DNA of 64,000 nt from CAYSLU01 sp964431965 (GTDB lineage Bacteria; Verrucomicrobiota; Kiritimatiellia; CAIKKV01; CAYSLU01): NCBI GenBank assembly GCA_964431965.1, contig CAYSLU010000019.1, forward strand, positions 3,374 through 67,373. The letters run 5' to 3'. Numbering within the stretch: position 1 is the first letter of the stretch; each line of letters begins with the position of its first letter. The translations under genes were made by a program, and so were the position numbers. Shown here one piece after another: positions 24,540 through 32,675 of this stretch. Under the pieces are notes generated by a model. That model saw only the letters and a list, made by a program, of their open reading frames with translations, was not told the origin of the DNA and did not search any database.

Positions 24540-26644
24540 TGGTTCACCCCTGTCGTCGGGAGCCACACGCGGAATGTGGTGCCCCGCCCTTCCTCGCTCT
24601 CAACCTCGATCCGTCCCCCGTGCGCCTCCATGATCCGCTTGCACTGGAAGAGCCCGATGCCCATCCCCTCCCGCTTGCTCGTCTGGAACGGATGGAACAG
24701 CGAGCGCTCCATGAACGCGCGCGACATCCCGCAGCCCGTGTCGGTGACCGACAGCCACACGCGGCCGTCCGCCTGGCCCGTCGCCACGCGAATCTCGCCC
24801 TCGCCGTCGAGCGCCTCGACCGCGTTCAGCACCAGGTTGACGACCACCTTCTGCATCTGCTCCGGGTCCATCGGAGCCTTCGCCACCGGGTCCAGGCTCC
24901 GAACCACGCGGATGCCGTCGCCGGCCGAAATGGCCCCCAGCGCCAGGCCGGCCACCCCGCTCAGGTCCATCGGCACCCGCTGCGGCTCCGTCTGCTGCCG
25001 CAGCGCCGTCAGCCGGTGAATCAGGTCGTTGATTTTCGACACGCTCTTCGCGATCGCCTTCAGGGCATCCTCGCGAAACGCGGGATCCGCGAAGTGCTTC
25101 GGCATGTTGCGCAGCAGCAGCGTGAGGCTGGACGCCGTGTTCTTCAGGTCATGGACGAAGAACGTGGACATCGTCTGGAACGCCTCCATCTCGCGCGACT
25201 CCAGCAGGCGGCGCGACAGCCGGATGTTCAGCAGGCTCGATCCCACGTGGTCGCCGATCGTCTTCAGGAGGTCGAACTCCTCCGCCGTGTACGGCGCGTC
25301 CCCCACGCGATCCCCCAGCACCATCACGCCCAGCAGCTGGCCCTGCGCCGCCAGCGGCACGCACATCCGCCCCGCGTGGACGTGGAAGGTGCCCGGGCTG
25401 GCGGCCCGCAGATGCTCGGCCCACGCGGCGGAGGCCGACTCGAGATGGAACGGGCCGGGCATCGCCCGCAGCGCCGCCAGCAGCTCCGCATCCCGCGAAG
25501 CCGGCTCCCGCAGCCGCTGCGCCTGCTCGTCGGTCAGCGAGGTCGACCCGCCGAACACCAGCGCGTCCCGCGCTTCATCCACGATCCAGACCGTAACCGA
25601 CAGCGCCTCCAGCGTGTCCGACACGACCCGGACCACCGCCCGGCAGAAGTCCGGCAGCTGCACCGCCGACGCCGTCTGCCGGGCGAACGCCTTCCACACC
25701 CGGCTGTAGTCGTACCGCGGCCGGTGGAAGTGCCGGGTGACAAACTGGCTGATCCCCTGCCGGACCCGGTTCGATAGCAGCAGAACCGCCAGGCCGAGCA
25801 GCGCCATCAGCGCAAAGAACCCCTTCGCCGGCAGCCCCGCCACCGCTCCCAGCCACACCACGATCTGCGCCAGAAACCCGACCACCACGAGGTAGATGCC
25901 CGCCAGCAGGATCGTCAGCGAGTTCCGCAGCACCGCGTGGGACGGATACACGTCGACGTGCAGCAGCCGCCCGCGGAGCAGGCTCATGCCCATGAGCCCG
26001 CCCGCCACCATGAGGCTGATCGCGTTCAGCGACTCGAGCCCGAGCGTGGGGGAGGAGTACAGGAGCGCCTGGCTGCCGCTGTAGAGCCGCATGACGAACA
26101 GCGCGCCCAGCCCGAGCACCATGAACTTGATCCGCCACCGCATGGTGCCGATCGTCGTCCTCAGCGTCCGCTCCAGATTCGTCAGGATCAGCACCGCGCC
26201 CACGATCCCCAGGATGTCGATCGTCGCCGCCGGCCGGCCATAGGTCAGCACGCACGCGCCCGTCCCGTCCTCCACCCCGGCGACCAGATCGCCCCAGAAC
26301 AGCACGGCGGTGCCGACGGGCAGGACGAACGCCAGCACGAGAGCCAGCCGCCAGCGCTGAAGGAAGTCCCGGTAGTTCCCGCGCGAATAGCACAGGCTGA
26401 AGACGAGCCAGACGCCGGGAACCAGCGCCGAGACCAGCAGGCGCGCCCGCTGCAGGTCGGTCAGGAATACGACGGAGTGCCAGCCCGAGCCGGCCGCCGC
26501 CAGCGCGCTCTCCAAGCCCAGCAGCACGAGGCCGGCCACGAACACGTTCCGCACCAGCGACCGCTCCTCGCGCATGAGCGCGGCAACGGCCAGCCCCCAC
26601 ATGCACAGGGCGGACGCCAGCACCAGCAGGCTTTCCGGGTTCAT
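24536..26644 (-). CDS. prsK: PEP-CTERM-system sensor histidine kinase PrsK
   Basis: A 702-residue protein. ATG 26644 follows GGAG; an upstream ATG at 26704 is less likely. The first 290 residues hold about eight membrane segments, then a GAF-like domain (about 320-470), the phospho-acceptor His498 in FFVHDLKNTASSL, and a C-terminal ATPase domain with NLVLNAVEAL, TDTGCGM and GMGIGLF boxes. The HDLKN form of the H-box is typical of PrsK. It overlaps prsR by 4 bases and probably phosphorylates it. The signal sensed is unknown. Confidence 0.9.
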   Translation of the reverse strand: MNPESLLVLASALCMWGLAVAALMREERSLVRNVFVAGLVLLGLESALAAAGSGWHSVVFLTDLQRARLLVSALVPGVWLVFSLCYSRGNYRDFLQRWRLALVLAFVLPVGTAVLFWGDLVAGVEDGTGACVLTYGRPAATIDILGIVGAVLILTNLERTLRTTIGTMRWRIKFMVLGLGALFVMRLYSGSQALLYSSPTLGLESLNAISLMVAGGLMGMSLLRGRLLHVDVYPSHAVLRNSLTILLAGIYLVVVGFLAQIVVWLGAVAGLPAKGFFALMALLGLAVLLLSNRVRQGISQFVTRHFHRPRYDYSRVWKAFARQTASAVQLPDFCRAVVRVVSDTLEALSVTVWIVDEARDALVFGGSTSLTDEQAQRLREPASRDAELLAALRAMPGPFHLESASAAWAEHLRAASPGTFHVHAGRMCVPLAAQGQLLGVMVLGDRVGDAPYTAEEFDLLKTIGDHVGSSLLNIRLSRRLLESREMEAFQTMSTFFVHDLKNTASSLTLLLRNMPKHFADPAFREDALKAIAKSVSKINDLIHRLTALRQQTEPQRVPMDLSGVAGLALGAISAGDGIRVVRSLDPVAKAPMDPEQMQKVVVNLVLNAVEALDGEGEIRVATGQADGRVWLSVTDTGCGMSRAFMERSLFHPFQTSKREGMGIGLFQCKRIMEAHGGRIEVESEEGRGTTFRVWLPTTGVNQ

Positions 26645-26786
26645 CCATCGACTCCGTGCGTCACCCGACGCCAATAAGAAGCGTTTCCACGCCAGCCGGC
26701 GCACCGGCCCTCAGTCGGCGCACCGGCGGCCGGGCGGAATACTAACAGCCCGTCAATCGCTTCGGAAGGGGAAACGCCTGCCGGCG

Positions 26787-27899
26787 TCACGCGCCGCGCG
26801 GGCCCAGCGCCTGCCAGAGCGCCAGCAGGAAGTCCCGGTTGTCGGCCGCGGCATATCGGAGAGCGCCGCCGCATCGGCTGAACGTCTTGTTGAACCGCAT
26901 GTAGTACTCCGGCCGGCTCTCCGGCGGCTCGCCCGCCGACCAGTCCCATGTGCCCGGCTGCAGGTCGACCACCGCCAGGAAGTGGTCGCGGATCGCGCCG
27001 CCCCGCTGCCGCGCCAGGTTCTGCGCCATCGAGAGCGACTTCTCGAAGATCATGGGCGACATGACGGCGGAGCCGATCGAAAGGTAGACGCCGCCCTCCA
27101 GCTCGCTCACCTGCCGGGCGAACGCCAGGAAGTCGCGCTCGGCCGCGCGCCCCACCGCCGCGCCCGTGCTCATGGGATGCGTGTAGATGATGTCGTGCCC
27201 GAACATCGGGTGCCCGGTGAAGGGAATGCCCAGCCGGAAGGCGGCGGCCTGGACGCTGAAGCGCTTCCACGGATGAGGAACGGCCATCGCCCCGGCCGGA
27301 ACCCGGTTGCGGCGGAGCGCATCGGCCAGGTCGGCCGCCGCCGCCGCTCCCGCCGGATCGCTTCCCAGCCGGGCGCGGCACGCCGCCTGCAGCTCCGCCT
27401 CCGCCGGCACCTGCAGCCCCTCGCGCTCGATCAGCGCCCCCACGGACTCGCCGTACCCCTTCCCCTCGTACGCGCCGACCGCCAGAGCCAGGTTGATGAA
27501 GAAACCCGTCTCGTGCCAGTTGCCGAACTCGCCGCGCTCGATCCCGCCCCGCACGTCCTCGCTGCTCTTCCCCTGGAACGCAAACTCCCAGTCGTGGATG
27601 ATCCCCGCCCCGTTGGTGGCCAGCAGCGTGACCCAGCCGTTCTCGAGCAGGCGGATGAGCACGGGGCCGAGCCCGTTCTTGATGGCGTGCGCGCCGAACG
27701 CGAGAACGACCGGCCGACCGGCGGCCCGCGCGGCCCGCACGCGCCCGGCCGTCTCGAGCGCCACCGCCCGGGCCGCGCCCGACAAGCCGGCCGGCGCCGC
27801 GTCCGGCGATACGGCATCCCGCTCGATAGCCTTCTTGTTGCCCCGCTCACTCAGCGGCTTCATGCGGACCAGCGACCGGTCCAGTTGGGGATACGGCAT
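26787..27899 (-). CDS. Conserved protein of unknown function (about 370 residues)
   Basis: ATG 27899 is preceded by GAGGAGG, better than the ORF's upstream start. The protein has no signal peptide. Striking segments are VVLAFGAHAIKNGLGPVLI, ATNGAGIIHDWEFAFQGKS, GHPMFGHDIIYTHPMSTGAA and YLSIGSAVMSPMIFEKSLS, suggesting an alpha/beta nucleotide- or sugar-binding fold. I recall similar proteins in planctomycetes and related bacteria without an assigned function. It is not clearly a deoxyhypusine synthase, although TNGAGIIHD loosely recalls that fold. It is the gene next to prsK, but a 142-base gap makes shared transcription doubtful. Confidence 0.6.
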   Translation of the reverse strand: MPYPQLDRSLVRMKPLSERGNKKAIERDAVSPDAAPAGLSGAARAVALETAGRVRAARAAGRPVVLAFGAHAIKNGLGPVLIRLLENGWVTLLATNGAGIIHDWEFAFQGKSSEDVRGGIERGEFGNWHETGFFINLALAVGAYEGKGYGESVGALIEREGLQVPAEAELQAACRARLGSDPAGAAAAADLADALRRNRVPAGAMAVPHPWKRFSVQAAAFRLGIPFTGHPMFGHDIIYTHPMSTGAAVGRAAERDFLAFARQVSELEGGVYLSIGSAVMSPMIFEKSLSMAQNLARQRGGAIRDHFLAVVDLQPGTWDWSAGEPPESRPEYYMRFNKTFSRCGGALRYAAADNRDFLLALWQALGPRGA

Positions 27900-28010
27900 A
27901 AGTCCTCCTCGCGCCGCCGGATTAAGCACCCGCCGCCCCCACACCGTCAAGCCGCGCCGGCAAACGCCCTCTGCCACTGCACCCCCGCGCTCGTCCTCGT
28001 CCCTGTGTAT

Positions 28011-28115
28011 TCATTGCAGTTGTAGCCCTTCCTTGACGCCTTTCAGGATCGCGTTCGCCTTCTGGGCGGCATCCGCCGAGGGCATCGTCTTCCCGTCGCT
28101 CAGTTCGATCCTCAC
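28011..28115 (-). pseudogene. Short coding remnant beside a repeat cluster
   Basis: The last 34 codons of a minus-strand frame read as a plausible protein end (SDGKTMPSADAAQKANAIL, then KGVKEGLQLQ), while the sequence before them is made of dispersed hairpin repeats. No good ribosome site precedes the possible GTG at 28115. It may be the 3' end of a gene cut by repeat insertion or a very small protein. The family is not recognised. Confidence 0.25.
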
Positions 28116-28244
28116 GTGGAAGCGGAGCCTCCAGGCTCGTGTCCTCCTGCGACGCAAGCCGGGATGCTTGCGCCACGCCAGGCCGCTCCCAACCGAATAC
28201 CCCCCCGCACGGCGCTCGCCGCTGAGCGTGCGGCCTCCCCAGAC
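28116..28244. repeat. Cluster of small GC-rich hairpin repeats
   Basis: Contains AGCCTCCAGGCT, an inverted repeat of GACGCAAGC with GCTTGCGCC near 28169-28192, and GCACGGCGCTC/GAGCGTGC near 28207-28232. These small palindromes adjoin the long palindromic element that starts at 28245. No gene is seen on either strand. Confidence 0.45.
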
Positions 28245-28456
28245 CCACCGTTCCGAGTCCGCGACGGAACGGGGCGAACCGCGGCGCGGCTTGGGTTGCG
28301 TCGAGTCCGCGAGATGCCCAAACGGCGGCGCGGCAGATTGCCCCGGATGCAAGGCGCCGGGGGCGGCACCATACTCCTGTATGTGCCGTCCCCGGCAACA
28401 CCGCAGCCGGAGCGAGATGCCGTGCCGCCGTTTGGCCCAAGCCGTGTCGCTTCTTC
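28245..28456. repeat. Long palindromic dispersed element, copy A
   Basis: Starts with a CCGTTCC/GGAACGG hairpin (28248-28272). The core runs from CGGCTTGGG (28287-28295) to its complement CCCAAGCCG (28436-28444). Inside, about 45-base arms beginning CCAAACGGCGGC pair with the arm ending GCCGCCGTTTGG, closed by the apical hairpin CATACTCCTGTATG. Copies B and C lie at 31158 and 32676. It sits in the divergent spacer before the THUMP methyltransferase and is the only structure seen in 28116-28573 besides the smaller repeats. Confidence 0.75.
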
Positions 28457-28573
28457 ACCGTCAATCGCCGGCCGCGCCAGACAGGCGTCGGCCAGAGCGG
28501 CGACTGATCACTCGCGTGTCTCCCGGTCACTCTGGTATAGGTGCAGCCTGACACCGCGAACGGAGTTCATGAC

Positions 28574-29794
28574 ATGGCGTTGCCCCAGGACCCTGGAACC
28601 ATCCTGATCACGTGCCCGAAGGGCATCCCGCCGTTCCTGCGCGGGGAAGTCGAGGCGCTCAAGTTCCCGATCAACCGCGTTGCCGAGTCCGGCGTCGAAA
28701 CCGCCGGCTCGCTGGCCGATACCATGCGGCTGAACCTCCAGCTCCGCACCGCCCACCGCGTGCTCTTCCTGCTCGACCGCTTCCGCTCGCAGACGGCGGA
28801 CGACCTCTACGCGCGGCTGCGCGCCCTTCCCTGGGAGAACTGGATCACGGCCGACGGCTACCTCACGGTCGATTCCGCCGTCTTCACCGAGGCCATCCGC
28901 GATGCCCGCTTCGTCAACCAGCGCGCGAAGGACGCCATCGTCGATCGGTTTCGCGAGCGCTGCGGACAGCGGCCCGATAGCGGGCCCGACGACCGCGGGG
29001 CCTGCGTGTTCGTCTACTGGAACCTGCTCGACTGCGCGGTCTACCTGAACACCTCGGGGCCCCCGCTGTCGCGCCGCGGCTACCGCCAGATCCCCGGGCG
29101 CGCCCCCATGCAGGAGACGCTCGCGGCCGCCGTCATCCTCGCCACCGGCTGGCGGGGCGACGCGCCGTTCATCAACCCCATGTGCGGCAGCGGCACGCTC
29201 GCCATCGAGGCCGCCCTGCTCGCCATGAACCGCGCGCCCGGCATGCTCCGCCCGGGCTTCGGCTTCATGCACCTGAAGGGGTTCGATCCCGCCGCCTGGA
29301 AGGCCCTGCGCCGGGATGCCGAGACCGCGGCGCGCGACCGCCTGGCGGCCCCCATCATCGCCTCGGACATCGATCCCCGCGCCGTGGACGCCGCCCGCCG
29401 CAACGCGCGCCGCGCGGGCGTGGAGCACCTCATCCGGTTCGAGGTGTGCGACTTCGCGGATACGCCGCTCCCGCCGGAGCCCGGCGTCATCGTGCTCAAC
29501 CCCGAATACGGCGAGCGCCTCGGCGAGGCCCGGCAGCTCGAGCCCGTATACCGGCGCATCGGGGACTTCTTCAAGCAGAAGTGCCTCGGCCACACCGGCT
29601 ACGTCTTCAGCGGCAACCTCGACCTGGCCAAGCGCGTGGGGCTCCGGTCCACGGCCCGCATCCCGTTCTTCAACAGCCGCATCGAATGCCGCCTCCTGAA
29701 GTTCGCGCTCTACGCCGGCACCATCCGCAGCAAGTACCGGACGCAGACGGAGACGGGAGACCTTGGACCTGCGACCTTAGACCTTGGACCTTAG
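28574..29794 (+). CDS. THUMP-domain class I SAM-dependent RNA methyltransferase (RlmL N-domain/YpsC type)
   Basis: A 406-residue protein. ATG 28574 (MALPQDPG) fits the family; an earlier ATG at 28541 lies in spacer sequence. The N-terminal part matches the ferredoxin-like/THUMP region, with GYRQIPGRAPMQETLAAA before the methyltransferase motif I-like INPMCGSGTLAIEAAL, and the catalytic-type NPEYGERLG. It methylates 23S rRNA or tRNA guanine. The last 12 or so residues (TGDLGPATLDLGP) are translated from a 7-base repeat array at 29759-29811, so the natural C-terminus has been extended. Confidence 0.9.
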   Translation: MALPQDPGTILITCPKGIPPFLRGEVEALKFPINRVAESGVETAGSLADTMRLNLQLRTAHRVLFLLDRFRSQTADDLYARLRALPWENWITADGYLTVDSAVFTEAIRDARFVNQRAKDAIVDRFRERCGQRPDSGPDDRGACVFVYWNLLDCAVYLNTSGPPLSRRGYRQIPGRAPMQETLAAAVILATGWRGDAPFINPMCGSGTLAIEAALLAMNRAPGMLRPGFGFMHLKGFDPAAWKALRRDAETAARDRLAAPIIASDIDPRAVDAARRNARRAGVEHLIRFEVCDFADTPLPPEPGVIVLNPEYGERLGEARQLEPVYRRIGDFFKQKCLGHTGYVFSGNLDLAKRVGLRSTARIPFFNSRIECRLLKFALYAGTIRSKYRTQTETGDLGPATLDLGP

Positions 29795-29811
29795 ACTTGG
29801 GACCTTGGACC
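29759..29811 (+). repeat. Degenerate heptanucleotide array (GACCTTG type)
   Basis: Seven and a half units of 7 bases, such as GACCTTG, GACCTGC, GACCTTA and GACTTGG. It overlaps the 3' end of the THUMP methyltransferase gene and encodes its last residues, then continues past the stop codon. Confidence 0.8.
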
Positions 29812-29918
29812 GGCGTGTTCTGGACGAGGGGCGCGACGAACGCACTTGCGGCTACGCCGAGAGCGATCGGGATGTAGCCGCGGCCGGAGTTTCAGATGCC
29901 ACACGCTTACGCGTGCGG

Positions 29919-31022
29919 CTACGAACCAGAGGTCATGTCCTCTGATCTCTGACTTCTGATCTCTGACCTCTGGTCCTCCTCCCCTCCGGCCAGCATCCCG
30001 CACGCGGCCTGGATGTCCTGACCACCGCTGTACCGCCGCGCCACCGGCATGCCCACGTGTGCGCGCAGCGCGTCGCGGAATGCCGCCAGCTCGTCCGGCG
30101 CTGGCGGCCGGAAGCGGCCCGTTGGGTCGTTGACGTCGATCAGGTCGAGCGTGATCGGCAGCCCCCGCGCCAGCTCCGCCAGCTGCCGCGCATCGACCTC
30201 GCCGGTGTTGATGCCGGCCATCAGGGTCCACGCCAGCGTCACGCGCCGCCCGGTCGCCGCGTGGTAATCGCGGACCGCGCCCATGAGCGCCCCGGTCGGG
30301 TGCTGGGCTTCCACGGGCATCAGCTCGCGGCGACGCACGGGATCCGCCGACGTGAGCGAGACGACGAGCCGGTACGGCAGGCGCTCCGCCGTGAAGCGAC
30401 GGATCCCCGGCACGATGCCAGCCGTGGAGATCGAGATGGCCTTGCCGGCGATAGCCATGCCGCACGGCTCGGACAGGATCCGCGCCGCGCGCATCACGGC
30501 GTCGTAGTTCAGCATGGGCTCGCCCATGCCCATGAACACGACGCCGCGCACCGGGTGCGGCGAGTCGGCTGCGATCCGCGCCACCTGGTCCACAATTTCC
30601 CATGCCGCCAGGTGGCGCCGGAACCCCATCCGGCCGGTGGCGCAGAAGGCGCACCCGAGGGCGCACCCGGCCTGACAGCTCACGCAGACGATATACTTGG
30701 GATCGTCGGGCCGATGAAGGAGCGGAATGCGCACGGCCTCGAACGGCTCCGGCCCGGCGCCGCGGAACACGTAGCGCGCGAATCCGTCGCGCGGCGACAC
30801 CACGCGGCGGGCTTGCTCGAGAACCGGAATGTGGGCCAGCGCGCGGACGCGCGCCAGCGCAGCCGGCGAGATGCCCGGCCCGGGCGCAAGCCACTCGCTC
30901 CGGCGCACGGCGGCCGCGTGGATCCGCCGCGCGAGGCCGGGCTTGATCCCCGCTGGCGCCAAGTCCGCCGCCAGCTCGTCGCTCGTCCGGTCTTTCAGCA
31001 GAATGGTCACGGCAGCGCCCAT
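29919..31022 (-). CDS. rlmN: 23S rRNA/tRNA adenine C2-methyltransferase RlmN
   Basis: A 367-residue radical SAM protein. ATG 31022 was chosen because the protein then begins close to the family start; no strong ribosome site is visible, so other starts are possible. The iron-sulfur cysteines are Cys120, Cys124 and Cys127 in GCALGCAFCATGRMGF. MGMGEPMLNYDAV, SISTAGIVPGI and the C-terminal AACGML, with the methyl-carrying cysteine, are all present. RlmN methylates A2503 of 23S rRNA and A37 of some tRNAs. Its last 18 residues (DQRSEIRSQRSEDMTSGS) are read from a 7-base repeat array. It is convergent with the THUMP methyltransferase. Confidence 0.92.
   Translation of the reverse strand: MGAAVTILLKDRTSDELAADLAPAGIKPGLARRIHAAAVRRSEWLAPGPGISPAALARVRALAHIPVLEQARRVVSPRDGFARYVFRGAGPEPFEAVRIPLLHRPDDPKYIVCVSCQAGCALGCAFCATGRMGFRRHLAAWEIVDQVARIAADSPHPVRGVVFMGMGEPMLNYDAVMRAARILSEPCGMAIAGKAISISTAGIVPGIRRFTAERLPYRLVVSLTSADPVRRRELMPVEAQHPTGALMGAVRDYHAATGRRVTLAWTLMAGINTGEVDARQLAELARGLPITLDLIDVNDPTGRFRPPAPDELAAFRDALRAHVGMPVARRYSGGQDIQAACGMLAGGEEDQRSEIRSQRSEDMTSGS
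29926..29981 (-). repeat. Degenerate heptanucleotide array (CTGATCT type) inside the rlmN 3' end
   Basis: Plus-strand units CTGATCT, CTGACTT, CTGATCT, CTGACCT and CTGGTCC follow each other, and CCAGAGGTC (29926-29934) pairs with GACCTCTGG (29965-29973). It is wholly inside the rlmN reading frame and supplies its C-terminal tail. The short spacer 29812-29918 also holds a GTAGCCGC/GCGGCTAC inverted pair. Confidence 0.8.
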
Positions 31023-31157
31023 CGTCGCACGTCCGCGCCCGACGGTCCACCGCCGGCGACACCGGGTCCCAGACCGCTTCGTCGCACCACCGCGAACACG
31101 AACAGAGGGCAACGAAGGGAAGGAGGACGGATATCGAAGGCCAGCCGCGCCCCTGAG

Positions 31158-31437
31158 CCACCGTTCCGAGTCTGCGACGGAACGGGGCGAAACGGCGGGA
31201 CGGATTGGGTCGCGCTGAGTCTGCGAAGCGCCCGAACGGGGATACGGCAGATTGGCTCAGATGGGCGGGCGCCGGGGGCGGCGCTGTACTCCGGTACGCG
31301 CCGTCCCCCGGCAACCGCCCAGATGAGCCGAGATGCCGTGTCCCCGTTCGGCCCAATCCGTCTCGCTTCTTTCAATCACGCCAGCCGGCACCATGGAGAG
31401 GGGCCAGAGGCGGCAAGGGCTTGCCGCCCTCCATCAC
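31158..31437. repeat. Long palindromic dispersed element, copy B
   Basis: Hairpin CCGTTCC/GGAACGG (31161-31185), a core from CGGATTGGG (31201-31209) to CCCAATCCG (31352-31360), a small side hairpin GCGC-GAAGCGC after the first core arm, arms starting CCGAACGGGGA paired with TCCCCGTTCGG, and apex GTACTCCGGTAC. A tail shared with copy C follows, with GGCGGCAAGG/CTTGCCGCC and CCTCCATCAC. It fills most of the 450-base spacer between rlmN and the Gfo/Idh/MocA gene; nothing else is seen in 31023-31157. Confidence 0.8.
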
Positions 31438-31446
31438 GGGAGCTGG

Positions 31447-31469
31447 GGCGCCGCCCGGCAGGCGGCGCC
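31447..31469 (-). terminator. Hairpin just after the Gfo/Idh/MocA gene
   Basis: GGCGCCGCC (31447-31455) and GGCGGCGCC (31461-31469) form a perfect 9-bp stem with a 5-base loop, 7 bases past the stop codon. No T run follows, so termination is only suggested by position. Confidence 0.4.
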
Positions 31470-31475
31470 TACGCG

Positions 31476-32516
31476 CTACGCGTGCAGCGCGGCGGCCAGC
31501 TTCCCGATCAGGCCGTCCTCCGGCTCGACCGGAAGCGGAACCACCTCGTGCTTCAGCACGCTGTGATAGGCGCCCAGGATGATGTTGAAGTCCACAAGCG
31601 CCGACGCCAGGTTCAGTGGATGCACCTTCCGGTCGTCCTCAAGCCAGTCGAACATCGCCTCGGTCAGCGCCGCCTGGGCCCGCACATCCTGCTCGAAGTA
31701 GTCGTGCGTGCCGCTCTCGGTCACGCCGTTCCGCCCTGTGTACTGCCACGACCACATCGTCCAGTGCGCGCTGCCGGCGCTCCCGTAGACGCTGATCCGC
31801 TTGTGGAGCGACACGGTCTCGACGGGCTTCGCCTCGGTGACCACGGTCGCGCCGGCCCCGCACCGCAGCAGGGCGCGCACGCCGTTGTCGTAGGAAATGG
31901 CGGCCATGGTCTCATCGGGGGCGTAGTGGCAACGCGGCGAAGGCTGAAGCCCCTTGGCGCCGGACGCCTGCGCCATCACGGAGGTCGGCCGGCCGCCCGG
32001 ATTGAACGCGCTGACACCCTGGAGCATGTGCGTCCCCTGGGCGACCAGATTCAGCCGCGCGCTGGCGTCGATGAACTTGACCTCGCCGATGCCGCCCTCG
32101 GCGACGCGCTGCTGGAGCATGAACCGGTTGGGATGGAAATGGAGCTGGTGATTGACCGCGACCTTCGTCTTCACGCGGCCCGCCAGCTCGCGCATGCGCC
32201 GGTAGTCCTCGCCCTCGATCGCGATCGGCTTCTCGAACACGACGGCCGGAACGCCGGCCTCGGCCGCAGCCTCGAGGATCTCGGCCCGCGCGATCGGCGG
32301 CGTGTTCACGTGAACCAGGTCCGGCTTCTCCTTCCGCAGCATCTCGCGATAGTCGGTGTAGCGCCCGGCGATTTCGTACTTCCGGGCAAATTCATCCAGC
32401 TTCTCGGGCGTGCGGGTGCTGACCGCCACCACCCGCCCGCGCTTGATGTGCTGGTACGCCTGGGCATGCCCGTTCGCCCGGAACCCCGCCACGCCGATGA
32501 TCACGCACTTGTACAT
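31476..32516 (-). CDS. Gfo/Idh/MocA family oxidoreductase
   Basis: A 346-residue NAD(P)-dependent dehydrogenase. ATG 32516 (MYKCVIIGVAGF) follows AAAGGAG at a good distance. The Rossmann start lacks the strict GxGxxG (GVAGFRANGHA). VFEKPIAI is the family EKP motif with the catalytic Lys, and the C-terminal domain has HLHFHPNRF-like metal/substrate histidines (NHQLHFHPNRF). Members act on sugars, inositols or bile-pigment-type substrates. Two palindromic elements flank it. The next gene upstream, an MDR dehydrogenase, may act on a related substrate. Confidence 0.85.
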   Translation of the reverse strand: MYKCVIIGVAGFRANGHAQAYQHIKRGRVVAVSTRTPEKLDEFARKYEIAGRYTDYREMLRKEKPDLVHVNTPPIARAEILEAAAEAGVPAVVFEKPIAIEGEDYRRMRELAGRVKTKVAVNHQLHFHPNRFMLQQRVAEGGIGEVKFIDASARLNLVAQGTHMLQGVSAFNPGGRPTSVMAQASGAKGLQPSPRCHYAPDETMAAISYDNGVRALLRCGAGATVVTEAKPVETVSLHKRISVYGSAGSAHWTMWSWQYTGRNGVTESGTHDYFEQDVRAQAALTEAMFDWLEDDRKVHPLNLASALVDFNIILGAYHSVLKHEVVPLPVEPEDGLIGKLAAALHA

Positions 32517-32606
32517 CCGACCCGCTCCTTTCATCACCGCCAGTCAACACAGAGGTGCCAGTATGCCGCATCCGCGCAACGGCGGCCAACCCAACCGCAT
32601 CACAGC

Positions 32607-32627
32607 GGCCGTCTCGGCGAGACGGCC
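32607..32627. repeat. Perfect palindromic hairpin (GGCCGTCTC type)
   Basis: GGCCGTCTC and GAGACGGCC pair perfectly around a GGC loop in the spacer 32517-32949. It resembles dispersed hairpin families and is next to element copy C. No gene is seen in this spacer. Confidence 0.55.
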
Positions 32628-32675
32628 CTACCAACGGAGCGGGAACCGAGCGCATGCGTTCGCCCCACCCCCGGC

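Noticed and set aside
29759..29981. A CRISPR array made of the repeated units
   Set aside because: The units are 7 bases with no spacers; they are degenerate tandem repeats.
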